From contig OZ026521.1 in NCBI GenBank assembly GCA_964019695.1, forward strand, positions 34,728,774 to 34,792,773: DNA of 64,000 nucleotides. The letters run 5' to 3'. The position numbers and the translations under genes were made by a program. This DNA comes from Loripinus fragilis. Its lineage: Eukaryota > Mollusca > Bivalvia > Lucinida > Lucinidae. A model generated the notes under the pieces. That model saw nothing but the letters and a program-made list of their open reading frames with translations. It was not told the DNA's origin and made no database searches. Each line of letters opens with the position of its first letter. Position 1 is the first letter of the stretch. Of the stretch, positions 46,571 to 56,369 are shown one piece after another.

Positions 46571-47092
46571 TGCCCCCGCTATTCATAGAATGCGGAAGGG
46601 CATTAAGCGTTGCCCATGTCCGTCCGTCTGTCCGTCCGTCCGTGCGTGCGTCCGTGCGTCCTTCCGTTCGTCCATCATTTAGGTAGGTACTTTGTGAGCG
46701 CAACTCCTCCTACAATTTTTTCCCAATCCTTTTGAAACTTTACTGGTGTTTTTGTCAAGGACTGAAGATGTGCATGACATTTGGATATAACCCTCAGATC
46801 ATTTTTTGTCACTTTTTTCACAGTTTGAACTTAGTCATTTTTGGGTTTAATTACTACAGAAGCTTATGGACATTAGATACCTTGTGAGCACAAATCCTCC
46901 TACAATTTTACTAAATCCTTTTTAAACTTTACAGTTGTTTTGTCAAGAACGGAATATATGCTTTACATTTGCATATAATCTTCAGATTAATTTTTTATAA
47001 TTTTTTCGCAGTTTTTATAATTTTTTCGCAGTTTGAACTTATTGTATACCCAATGTTTAATTGCAGGTGAAATAAAAACAATAGGCGGGGGC
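46571..47092 (+). mobile_element. GTCCGTCC tandem-repeat element (family T5)
   Basis: TGCCCCCGC at 46571 and GCGGGGGCA at 47084 are short inverted ends. Inside are GTCCGTCCGTCC and two ~165-bp units with GTGAGCGCAACTCCTCCTAC and ACTGAAGATGTGCATGAC. Diverged units recur at 61900-63030. Confidence 0.7.
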
Positions 47093-47572
47093 ATCCGTGT
47101 CCCATGGACACTTTTTCTAGTTTATCATTACATTTATTGCATTCAAATTCAGGCATTTAGAACAAATGCCAGGCATTTAAAATAAATGCCCTATAACACA
47201 GTCATTCTTGTCTTTTTTCCAACCAAGCTGCGCTGGGTCTGGTTTAATTATGCCATTAATCTTTTGTATATTTTTAGTAAAGGTTACTCACAACGTCTTA
47301 GACCATAAATTTGACAATTATCAGTTGGTTTATTAAGTATATGTTTGGGCTCAGAACATGGATTGTAAGAACTCTTATAAATTTGAATTAGATGACGAAG
47401 ATTGTCTCATGTAGTAAACTAACAATATAGTACCTGATCCGTAGCTTGACACGCTAGAAAAAGCTAGGGATCTGGTGAGCCTAGGGTCTGGTATCAATCT
47501 CTTGCCTTTGAGACTAGAGGTTCGGTAGCAGACCTCTAGCCACTTCGTTTAAAATGACAACACAGTTGCGGA
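47093..47572. other. No gene recognised
   Basis: Nothing supported. Confidence 0.4.
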
Positions 47573-47853
47573 TCCAGAGGTGGTTTAGGGGGTTCGCTCA
47601 AACCCCCTCCCCATCTCCCGTTTTTAAATATCCTGTGAAAATGAAAAGATTTGGATCTCAGTGAGACCAAGTTATTTCATTTTCATGGTCTCAGTGAAAC
47701 CAAATTATTTCATTTTCATGTCTCAGCGAGACCAAATTATTTCATTTTCATGGGATATTTAAGAACAATGAGAAAAAATCAGCAAAGCGAAGCTCACACC
47801 TTTATACATGTACATATGAACCCCCTTTCAAGAAATCCTGGATCCACCACTGC
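47573..47853. mobile_element. GGATCCAG-ended MITE with a ~34-bp triplication
   Basis: GCGGATCCAGAGGTGGTTTA at the left, TCCTGGATCCACCACTGC at the right. The interior has three units of GAGACCAAATTATTTCATTT, which open a short 80-codon frame. Confidence 0.7.
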
Positions 47854-47959
47854 AACATGTCTATTTTTGTTTTTATATACGAACATGATGTAGTTCTGTT
47901 ACCAAAATTAGATATATTAAGGCCTCAGCCACATTGTTTGTCAAAAACTGCATGATCGA

Positions 47960-48717
47960 TTCATTCCATGATAGTCACAGCTACTCGTACAGGGAGTAAA
48001 ACCAATTGACAATATTGGTGTTGATAAAGCTCTCTTTTGCCTTCAAAAGAAAGAAATACAAGTTTTAAATGGGCATCATAACCAGACACCACACATTGAA
48101 AATTGTGCTGAATGGGGGCAAGCGTTTTAGAAAAGCTTGAACTTGTCTTTCCTATTGAAACAAGACCAAGATCTGCTCTGGACCTGTGTCGCGGGTGCAC
48201 ATCGTCAATGTGTGAACAGTCGATATGCAAAGTTCAAATATTCAGGAGTGAAATCAGATTACACCCAAATTTCACAATGCAACTACAGTAGGTGACGAAA
48301 CAATTTCTAAGTTGAACACTCAAAAATATATTTTCAAATGTGCACACATATTGAGTGTACATGTTCAACCATAATACAAAGTTTGAATCAAAAGGAATGG
48401 AAACTGCTTGAGTTACATATTACACAAACCAGAGGCCATTTAAGCATTTATAACGAAAAATGTCTAAGTTCAAGACTCCCAAAAAATGAATAAAAATATT
48501 CCTGAAATGTGTATACATCTTCAATGTGTGAAGAATCATTATGGGAAGTTTGAATATAAAGGAATGATTACTCGTGGAGTTTCAGATTACACTAACTAGG
48601 CACCCCCTAAGCATTTCGGGAAGAAACAATGTCTATGTTCACCACCCGTCAAAAATATTTTAAAAAAATGTGCACAAAAATGGTAGGTGCAAATCTTCAA
48701 TGTGTGAACAATCATTT
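47960..48717 (-). repeat. ~180-bp tandem-repeat units (family T3)
   Basis: Three or four diverged units (CTTCAATGTGTGAACAATCA, AAAAATGTCTAAGTTCAAGA) and a terminal block with CGCGGGTGCACATCGTCAAT. It is the reverse complement of the arrangement at 60300-61640, including GACCTGTGTCGCGGGTGCA against TGCACCGGCGACGCAGGTC. Confidence 0.7.
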
Positions 48718-48922
48718 TGTTTGTTTGTTTGATTTGATTCTTTACGTCCCATTAACAATCTTTTAGTTATATAGGGACGGGTCTTTCTGGGTTGAACAAG
48801 TACTAAGCTACGATAAATGTGTCTTGCTCAAGGACCACAACGCAGTGACGCCGGAGAGGCTCGAACCGACGGCCCTTCGGTCTTGAGTCAAGCACTATAC
48901 CACTGAGCCACTGCGCTCCCCA
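48718..48922 (-). repeat. tRNA-derived SINE
   Basis: On the minus strand the head reads GGGGAGCGCAGTGGCTCAGT and the B box is GGTTCGAGCC (48858-48867). The body contains TTGAGCAAGACACATTTATC and ends TTAATGGGACGTAAAGAATC-(AAAC)n. It keeps both promoter boxes and looks nearly complete. Confidence 0.85.
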
Positions 48923-48931
48923 CAGTAAAGT

Positions 48932-50145
48932 GATAGCGCTAACGGACACGTAACGGACAGTAAAATTCTCTGCCCGTTCGTGTCCGGCTACATGCAATTC
49001 TTGTCAGTTCCTCATGAATGCGATCCGTGTCAGGTAATATCCGTTTTGTCCGGTCTTATTAGTTGGCAAGTTGGGGGCATGTTCGACCTGAGTTGTGGAA
49101 CGGTCAACTTCTGGACATGTAACGGTTAAAACAGACGAGTACCGCATGTTAAACGGAAAAGAAACGCATATAACGTTCAAATAACGGATGGATGAGAAAA
49201 GGTGGTTCATGAGATCAAAACAATGACGTTTATATTTCTATAGAACAAGATTCGACTGCATCCCCTCCCACCCCCACCACCACCACCGCCCAATATCACA
49301 TACTTATCACTCATTTTGTATCTTATCTTCACATGACAGGATGTTTCAGAATAAAGGAGATTCATAACAGAAACACAAAACCATGGACTGTCGTGTGGGA
49401 GTCGGCCTTGAATGAGAGGAATAAGTGATGGAGTCTTCTTATGCCCCCGGGTAGGGGGGGGGGGGGGTACTCTCTTTTTTTTCTTGCTACGTAGACTTGG
49501 ACCAAGCATTCCCCTACTCCAAAAAAAGTATCAGAAGTATCAGACATACCCCAAAATAATTGAAAGTCTGCAACCCCCAAAAAATATGCCAATTCTGTAT
49601 CTAAACTTAAATTTAGAAATAACTCTTTCTGAACCCCCCTCCCCCAAAAAATTCAAAATTTGAACCCCTAAAAATGGCCCGAGCCTACGTATATCTGAAA
49701 GTATCAGAGTACCCTCCCCAAGCCCCATGGACTTACGCCCTCTTCCCCTGCCCTCTGCAGCGTTATTGATGACTTTCCTTTGGTGGCATCATGAAGTTAT
49801 GAACCATATTTTTGACTCACCGTCACCTGACTGATCGAGTGCGTTCTGTGAACGTTGAACGAACGTTTTGTCCGTTGAATATACGGTATATATTCACTTT
49901 GTCCGTTATACATCCGTTTCTCATACGGCAAAGTCCTTTAGTTGACCATTCTTTGTCCGCTACTTGTCCGTTAAATATGCGTTACTCATGCGTTTTATGA
50001 GCTTCTCACACGCTCCGCGAAGACCCGCATCGCCATCGAGACGACTTTCATCACTGGATGAACACCGGATAAAAAAAAATGTTGCATTTTTTCTGTCCGT
50101 TCGGCGTCCGTAACCATTATCCGTTAATATGTGACAGCACCATAA
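48932..50145. mobile_element. Element with motif-dense CCGTT/AACGG arms
   Basis: Left arm 48932-49195 is rich in AACGGACA, TAACGG and related words; the right arm 49800-50145 is rich in the complement (TGTCCGTT, GTCCGTTAAATATGCG). A C-tract MITE occupies the middle. The design parallels 5724-8963 with a different word. No transposase frame. Confidence 0.6.
49255..49735 (-). mobile_element. 'ATATTTTTTGGGG' family element, minus orientation
   Basis: CCCCCAAAAAATATGCCAAT, AACCCCTAAAAATGGCCCGA and GAAAGTATCAGAGTACCCTC are complements of 15560-15905. Frames here are low-complexity products. Confidence 0.65.
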
Positions 50146-51234
50146 ACGTTCAACATTTGCACTTGAATAAGGTGTGAAATACGTTTGCAGTTGTGGATTT
50201 ACCTAAATGTGTACTATTTGAGTACATATGTTAGTATTTAGGTTATAGACCCATTGGATCGGGATCGACATGACAATTTCGGTGACACTGTGCAGACGAA
50301 ATTGTCACGTCGATCCCTACATGATTGGACCCAGTTTTAGAACATTTCCAAAATTCAAACTAATAATGCCCTACACTTTTACTCAATACAAATAGGCGTA
50401 GGATAATGACGGGACACTGTCAGAATTCCTCTATTAAAGCCAAAGTGGGTGCATAATTAAACCTGGGTGTGTCGTGTGCGCTTTATATGCCTTGTGCGCT
50501 GGGGCCGCGGCACACCGTCATTATAACTGTAAAAAGTCCAAGTCAAGATCGGGCACGGTCAATGATAATAAAACAGTTTACATATCGCTGGAAGCGCTTG
50601 CGTTAAGCGCGGTTAGCACCTCCGAGCGACAGTTTCATAATAAAAATAAAGAATACTACTGGCAATCATTAATTCCAGCTTAACCCATGTGCCTTTTTAG
50701 CAGAAAGGGGGTTATTGCTTCTGACATAAAAAAACACATCATAAACGTATTGTTAACAAATAATGCAGATATCACTTGACAAAGCGTCTTCGGTAGACAC
50801 CGAATGGGCAGTTCGCAAACCAGGCTGCACTGAACAATTGCCATTTTAGGTCTTTACATTTAAGGAAGCGTTGCATCGAGCAAATTTTGGTTAATTAAGA
50901 CATTGATAATGCGCAGACTGATCTGAACCTTTGATCCGACTGCGTGTACCTTTATACATGCATCCAGGCAGGGTTTCTATTAATATGTTCCTTATCTGCT
51001 TTTTTCAAAGTTCTAACCAACAGAATTAACAATACAAATTCGACGAATCTATATCCACCGACGAAGGGTTATTTTAGAAAAGCATGTACGATGTACATCA
51101 CAAAACATAAATCTCAATTTTCTTAACCTGAAGTTCACCTTCGGTATCATTCAGATCATAACAACCGCATTTTTAGTATGTTTTAGTGCTTTATTTAATG
51201 AATAAGTATACTCACATCTACACAATTTCAATAA
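50146..51234. other. No gene recognised; one odd GC-richer frame
   Basis: A 69-codon plus-strand frame at 50474-50683 is less AT-rich than its surroundings, but has no recognised domain and no clear splice sites. Confidence 0.4.
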
Positions 51235-52180
51235 CTGACCGTTAAATCCAACTCCAGGGGTCAAGGGTGTGTGTAAATTCAAAGTGTTACCTTGCATGTA
51301 GGTCTACAATGCTTCCACTTTAATTTGATATGCAGCATGATCACTTTCAGAAAAGAAAAAAAGACCTTTTGACCCCACCACATGTGGTCGAGGGTGTGTG
51401 TTATGACAGCATATTTACTTTCATGGTGCTCTGTGCTCAATTCCCTTTAATTTGATATGCAACATGACTACTTTCAGAAAAAGACATGGTTTGACCGTTT
51501 GACCCAATCCCAGGGTCAAGGGTGTGTCTGTAGGCAAAATATTTGCTCCCATGGTCAGCTTGAATTAATATGCAACATAACCATATTCCGGAAAAAGATT
51601 CATTTTGGCCTCGGTCCCACCCACTAAGTACACCCTAGGGGATCGGGCCCAGGCATTCAAACTAAAATCCCTAATGTTTCATAAATATTGCTGCTCTGCC
51701 TGCGTGCAAAATTTCAGCAAAAATATTGACAACTGTCTTAGTTATTACGAAATTTAAATATTTGACCTTTGACCCCTAAGGTGGGGTCAAAGGGGGTGGG
51801 GAACAATTTGGACACTGCCATTCTAAGCCACATGCACTGAGCTCTTATGGTCTATAGTGAGAAGTTGTTAGATATAATAGCTTTGGTGAAATGTGAAGAT
51901 CATCATACAAAATAGCTGATATAGGTTTTGCATTATAAATGCCTTTACTAAAACAAGGGCTATAACTCAAGTGCTTAAGGGTCGGTTTTGACGAAACTTA
52001 TAGGATATCGAGAGTACATGGTACATACCATTTGTACAAAGAATGATTCTAATATGACAAATAAGTACTGAGATATGGTTCCGGACGGACAAAAGTGCGG
52101 ACGGACGGACGGAGTGGACGGACGGATGCACGGACGACGCAAAAATATATCCCTCTGACTTCGTCGGTGGATAATAAACA
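51235..52180 (+). mobile_element. Tandem-repeat element (family T2), second copy
   Basis: About three ~115-bp units with CTTTTGACCCCACCACATGT and CTTTAATTTGATATGCAGCA. A ~580-bp tail follows, ending in (GGAC)n at 52083-52130 and TCCCTCTGACTTCGTCGGTG. Confidence 0.7.
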
Positions 52181-52321
52181 GGTGAAATCCAACGGCAATA
52201 TTGATATAAAAAAAAAAATCAACAGTTCATCGAAAATCAAAACAATTGAATAATTATGCCATCTATCATAGCATGAAACAAAGTGTTTATCATTTGAAAC
52301 CGATCTGATGCCATTTACGCA

Positions 52322-52520
52322 AAATGTAATAAAAAAAGTATGCCTACTATCAACGCATAATGTAACAATTATTACATTTTGAACCAACTGCACATGATTG
52401 ACGCAAAATGAAATAAAAAATCTAGATTATTACATTTTGCGTCGACATTCGCAACGCAAAATGAAATAAAAAAAATCAAAATGTAATAATTATTACATTA
52501 TTACAAAACGTGCTGCAACA
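52322..52520 (-). repeat. Right terminal inverted repeat with palindromic modules
   Basis: Reverse complement of the left end for about 80 bp with few mismatches. Beyond that are further, more diverged copies of the CGCAAAATGAAATAA / TTATTACATTTTGCG module. Confidence 0.8.
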
Positions 52521-52526
52521 ATGCAT
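52521..52526. repeat. Target-site duplication ATGCAT, right
   Basis: Immediately follows the right end of the 11.77-kb element. Removing one copy plus the element rejoins the interrupted ~157-bp repeat cleanly. Confidence 0.75.
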
Positions 52527-52860
52527 GTCCACATTACCTTACCACTGACATGCATAAAAGATTTTTATGGATAAGGCTTTGCCGAGCATCAGTTCAGTCG
52601 ATCGAGGTCAGTTGGTGAAAACACTTAGAACTCTTGAACCTCATGGTAATCAGGATCAAATTAAGATTGCCTATTAATTTTAACAGTGTTCAGCCACTGG
52701 TATTCAAAATGAGGACGAGGCTTTGTCGGGCATCATTTTGCCTGTCGAGGACTTTTAATGAAAATGCCAATTTCTCTTGATCACACCACATATGTTGATC
52801 AATTTTTGTATACTAATGCATTTAAACATTTTCTAGAAACTGGTATCAGGAAATAAAATA
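52527..52860 (+). mobile_element. ~157-bp tandem-repeat element (family T1), right half
   Basis: Continues the interrupted T1 unit (GTCCACATTACCTTACCACTG, GCCGAGCATCAGTTCAGTCG, ACTCTTGAACCTCATGGT). The order matches uninterrupted units at 601-910. Confidence 0.75.
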
Positions 52861-53400
52861 AAGTACATAATATTTAAAACCAAACGATGACACTTCAATA
52901 ACCAATTACCTTCTCTGCAAAATCTCATTGAAAGCAGCTGACAATTGCAGCCAAACAGGGCAGTATAATATCACTTCAGTTTCTCATTTCATTCCAACTT
53001 ATACACCCATCATATACATCTCCTTAGCTGAAATTTGCTCATATATCATGAACAAATTTAAATATGATATATTGGACCCGTATACTAAAACATCTTAAAA
53101 TTTGACAACTCTGAAAATCAAACTATCCCCTATTTCTCTTTTTCAACGAATTATAGCAAAAAAGAAAACTGATACGAATCTCGGGAAAATCACAGTATAA
53201 CTTCAACTGCAATTTATCATCAATGATACCCCCCTTTTCTTCAGTCTAGGCGCAGTCTGAACAGTACAAACTGAGCTTAACTTAAACATGTTGTTTCTAA
53301 GATATTGGTTCACTACAAGTCGTGCACATTATGGTCAGTTGAATAAGCCTAGTAACATACCAATATCGACTGTAGTCAAACACGTAGTTTTCCTTGAGAA
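52861..53400. other. No gene recognised
   Basis: AT-rich, nothing supported. Confidence 0.4.
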
Positions 53401-53414
53401 TATAACTGTTATGG

Positions 53415-53526
53415 ACCCCCTCCCCCCCCCCCCCCCCCCCCCCCTGGAAAATAACAAAGCTACCCAGCCAGCATTCGGCGCCATGCCATCATTTAAATCC
53501 CCCTGACAAAACTTTCTGGATCCAGG
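53415..53526. repeat. Partial GGATCCAG MITE with C-tract
   Basis: A long C run followed by TGGAAAATAAC, and at the right CTTTCTGGATCCAG. The left end is missing or eroded. Confidence 0.6.
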
Positions 53527-53779
53527 CATTTTGATCAATGGGATAATAATTCGCATGTTTCCAAAGGTGACATAATATCAATACATAATTGCATATAGAT
53601 TGGAAGAGTAGATCAAGAAAAAGCCAACCTGAAATTCTTAAAAAAACGTAAAAGGTTTGCTTAGAAAATAGTTTTCTTACACACCGGATAAGGATATATG
53701 AGATTTTACCCTTGGATAGAAAATCTTTTGTTTTGCTTTGGCTATTTTCCGTTCTAAGTCGATGGTTCTCTTGTGCATG

Positions 53780-54112
53780 TAGCTGGTTCATAGTTTAAAG
53801 ACATATGCGGTTATTTCCCATGCGCACCTTTCCCGCGTCTGGAAACAGGTAAAGTTGTCTGGGTCCTGTCTTTCGAACTTTTACGGATTCGGATCAACAA
53901 GTGCAGCTTTCAGTTATCTTATGTCATATCGGTGTTCCGACATTTTCATGGCAAAGTGTGTCCGAAATATCTATTGATCTTTTATCAGAACTGCTCGTCT
54001 CAGTACCAAAGACAGATAAATGTAACTCAGACAAAATCAAACGACGTACACAATAACCCTGGTTACAAATACGAAAGTGGCCGAGTTTCTACTATTTGGA
54101 CATGCGCGACCT
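53780..54112. other. No gene recognised
   Basis: A frame at 53932-54114 is unrecognised. Module A scraps occur just upstream (53745-53765). Confidence 0.4.
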
Positions 54113-54184
54113 GACCTCGTGACCTAGTGGTTAGCGTGGTTGGCTCCAAACCAGAGGATCTGGGTCGATTCCCGGGTGCGCACC
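54113..54184 (+). tRNA. tRNA-Trp(CCA)-like sequence, probably a pseudogene or SINE head
   Basis: TAGTGGTTAGCGTGG (A-box side), an anticodon-arm GTTGG-CTCCAAA-CCAGA with CCA at the anticodon, and CTGGGTCGATTCCCGG (T arm, one base short of a normal loop). The first seven bases do not pair with the last seven, so a functional acceptor stem is lacking. Confidence 0.55.
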
Positions 54185-54815
54185 TATTTTCAGTGTGCTT
54201 TTTCTTTCTTTTTTAACATTTTAATGCTAAATTGCTACATATACTAGAAAAATGGCATCACCAAATGACCGAAATGGGCATTCCTGAACTTTTTATATTG
54301 ATTTACGCAAGAAACCTATGAGGGTGGGATTAAATTTGGCCCTCCTGAAAGAGAATTATTTCGGTGACCCAAGAGTTTTATTCTTTTTTCTGAAAGGTAT
54401 TATAATAGTCAATTAAATAAAAATAAATTCTTAAGAATTTTAACATCAGATTTTTTAATATTATGATTTATTCTAAAAACAAATTCCAATTTACGACGTA
54501 TTGCCCAAAATTATCATGCAGTATCTTGTCACAGCATGGGATAAAAACTAAACGTGCCCATTTACTTAAAGGTTCGATGTCATGGGCAATAATTTAAGTT
54601 TAAAGAAAGAAGCTGGCTGAAGATTACAACAGTTTTAGCTCAATATTTAGGACTATATTTTCAGAAAATTGGTCAAATGCTGAAAACTTCCATATGTGAA
54701 CAAATAAGCACGGTGACATATCCTTTTTATTTCATAAATGGATAGCCCATGCATAAAACAAACTGTATGCAAAGTATTGAACAGATTTCAACTTGGGAAG
54801 TATGTAGCATATGTC
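54185..54815. other. No gene recognised
   Basis: AT-rich, nothing supported. Confidence 0.4.
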
Positions 54816-55035
54816 CTTAATGTTATTCATATTCTTTGTGGATTTTTTGGTATTTGGTCCCACTACAGTACTTAGTGTCCTTACTAGTTTTGAGGGAGAA
54901 ATAGCTGGTTTCTTTACATTAATTGTCTTCCGGCTGTCATGTGACTATCAGTATTCTGTTTCTTTCTTACGGTGCCTTGGGCTGCTCTGCACTGTGTGAT
55001 TTGGTATTTTCTGATCAAATACTCACTTACTTTTC
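54816..55035 (+). repeat. Composite dispersed repeat fragment with module B
   Basis: GGTTTCTTTACATTAATTGT then GGTGCCTTGGGCTGCTCTGC and GGTATTTTCTGATCAAATAC. Confidence 0.65.
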
Positions 55036-55293
55036 GCAAATGTTCAGTATATTGCTTGGTTCCCAGTATTGTATTTATTGTACTGTTTATCAGCTAGCCC
55101 ATTTGAAAAAAAGACCTCGCCTCACTTTTACACAAAATGGTCAGGTCAAAGTATCAAAGACAATAATAAACATTATATGGAGAAGGTATTTTGTTTCAGC
55201 CCTCGCATTATCCCCAAAATACCTTTTAAAATTAACGATTAATAAAGTATTGAAAACACTGTTTCTGTTATTCAACACACTCTAAATTTGGAT

Positions 55294-55370
55294 TTTTTTT
55301 GCGAAAGATTATTTTTCGCGAAACTTCGCAAATGCGAAGTTTCGTGAAAATCAAACCCTCGCGCGAAGTG
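55294..55370. mobile_element. GCGAAACTTCGC hairpin element
   Basis: TTTTTCGCGAAACTTCGCAA and TGCGAAGTTTCGTGAAAAT form a palindrome. A second member is at 59245-59360. Confidence 0.75.
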
Positions 55371-55424
55371 GCGAGATCAAGATGGCTGCAAATCTAGACA
55401 GGACGCTTAAACACATAACCCTCA

Positions 55425-55590
55425 CACACAATGGGAGAAACAACAAAGAATCAGCAATAACAAAAACACCGACTTAGAATGGACTACAGCCGAGGCCACT
55501 TGGGGAAGTGGGGTGTTTTGGGTGAACTTAAATATATTTTCACAGGCCAAACCATCGACTTAGATTCAGCAGATGTCAAAACACGAAGCC
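55425..55590 (-). repeat. Composite dispersed repeat fragment with module A
   Basis: Reverse complement of module A (CATCGACTTAGATTCAGCAG) with ACACAATGGGAGAAACAACA as at 18355. Confidence 0.6.
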
Positions 55591-55591
55591 T

Positions 55592-55825
55592 GGTCCCGAG
55601 GATATAAAACCTTCTTCATGCTCAACTCAACTGAGCATGGAATTTCAATTGCTCATAAAATCTAAAATGCTGAACACAAAGATTTTTCTTGCTTTCAAAT
55701 TCTCAGATGCTGTGTCTATCATGCTAATAGATGTTTAAATGCCAACAATTGTGACATTTTAACATTTATGAGCATGATAAATTTTATGCTCAGTTAAGTT
55801 GAGCATGAAAAATGTTTATAAACAC
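55592..55825. mobile_element. Foldback MITE with GAGCATGAAA ends, second copy
   Basis: CTTCATGCTCAACTCAACTG against CTCAGTTAAGTTGAGCATGA; inverted relative of 23742-23992. Confidence 0.7.
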
Positions 55826-56369
55826 AAAGCCAGAACAGAGACAAACGAAGGAATACATATAAAAACAATAATACAATTAAAGTAAAGCGACCAGCTGTCT
55901 CTGCGCTGAAAATTATATATATTATTATTATTATGTTTACAATACAGTATTATGTCAGTTAGTATGCAGCTTCTGTATATGTTCTGCGTAGAAAATATCT
56001 AATATATGGCCACTTTGTTTTTTATGATGATAAGAGTAAGAAAACCAGATTAATTATTCAAGAAGACATTAGCCGAACCATTAACTAGGAATCGTGGAGA
56101 CAATATCAATAAACTTTATCTTGAATTTGTCTAAATGACAAGCTTTGTCTGATGGCATATTCGTGTCAGATGGCTGACAAGGCGATATATCTCCAAGGAC
56201 GCTTATTAATGCGACACTGCTTTTGATTGTGCTTTTAAACACACAGGCATCAGTTTACTTAGGTCTGATTTTGGCATAAACAACACAATTATCAATTGTT
56301 GTCAATTCCATGTATGTGGATCTGTTTCCGAACTTTGAATTATTGTATAACAGTAGTTATATCAGCGCT
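55826..56369. other. No gene recognised
   Basis: 55860-55900 is a short minus-strand composite fragment; otherwise nothing supported. Confidence 0.4.

Larger units (their letters stand above)
40747..52520. mobile_element. 11.77-kb terminal-inverted-repeat element with internal satellite
   Basis: The left end TGTTGCAGCACGTTTTGTAA at 40747 recurs in reverse complement ending at 52520. Similarity runs through about 160 bp of each end (40747-40905; 52322-52520). Both ends are flanked by ATGCAT (40741-40746 and 52521-52526), a 6-bp target duplication. The element interrupts a tandem-repeat element whose left part ends ...TTTTGCATACATATGCAT and whose right part resumes ATGCATGTCCACATT. An uninterrupted copy of that junction occurs near 40465 (CATATGCATGTCAACC). 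Inside are a satellite array, a SINE, and several MITEs and tandem-repeat elements, but no transposase-like frame. It is therefore probably non-autonomous. The superfamily is undetermined. TGT...ACA ends are shared with Ginger-type elements, but those usually make 4-bp duplications. Confidence 0.85.

Noticed and set aside
49207..49663. Proline/glycine-rich frames around the C-tracts
   Set aside because: Low-complexity translation of C/G runs in a MITE, open in several frames.
50474..50683. GC-richer 69-codon frame as a conserved exon
   Set aside because: No recognisable domain and no convincing acceptor or donor; kept only as a note.
40747..52520. Maverick/Polinton, which also makes 6-bp duplications
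   Set aside because: No polymerase, integrase or capsid-like frame is visible and the ends begin TGTTG rather than AG.
54113..54184. Functional tRNA gene
   Set aside because: The acceptor stem does not pair and the T loop is short by one base.
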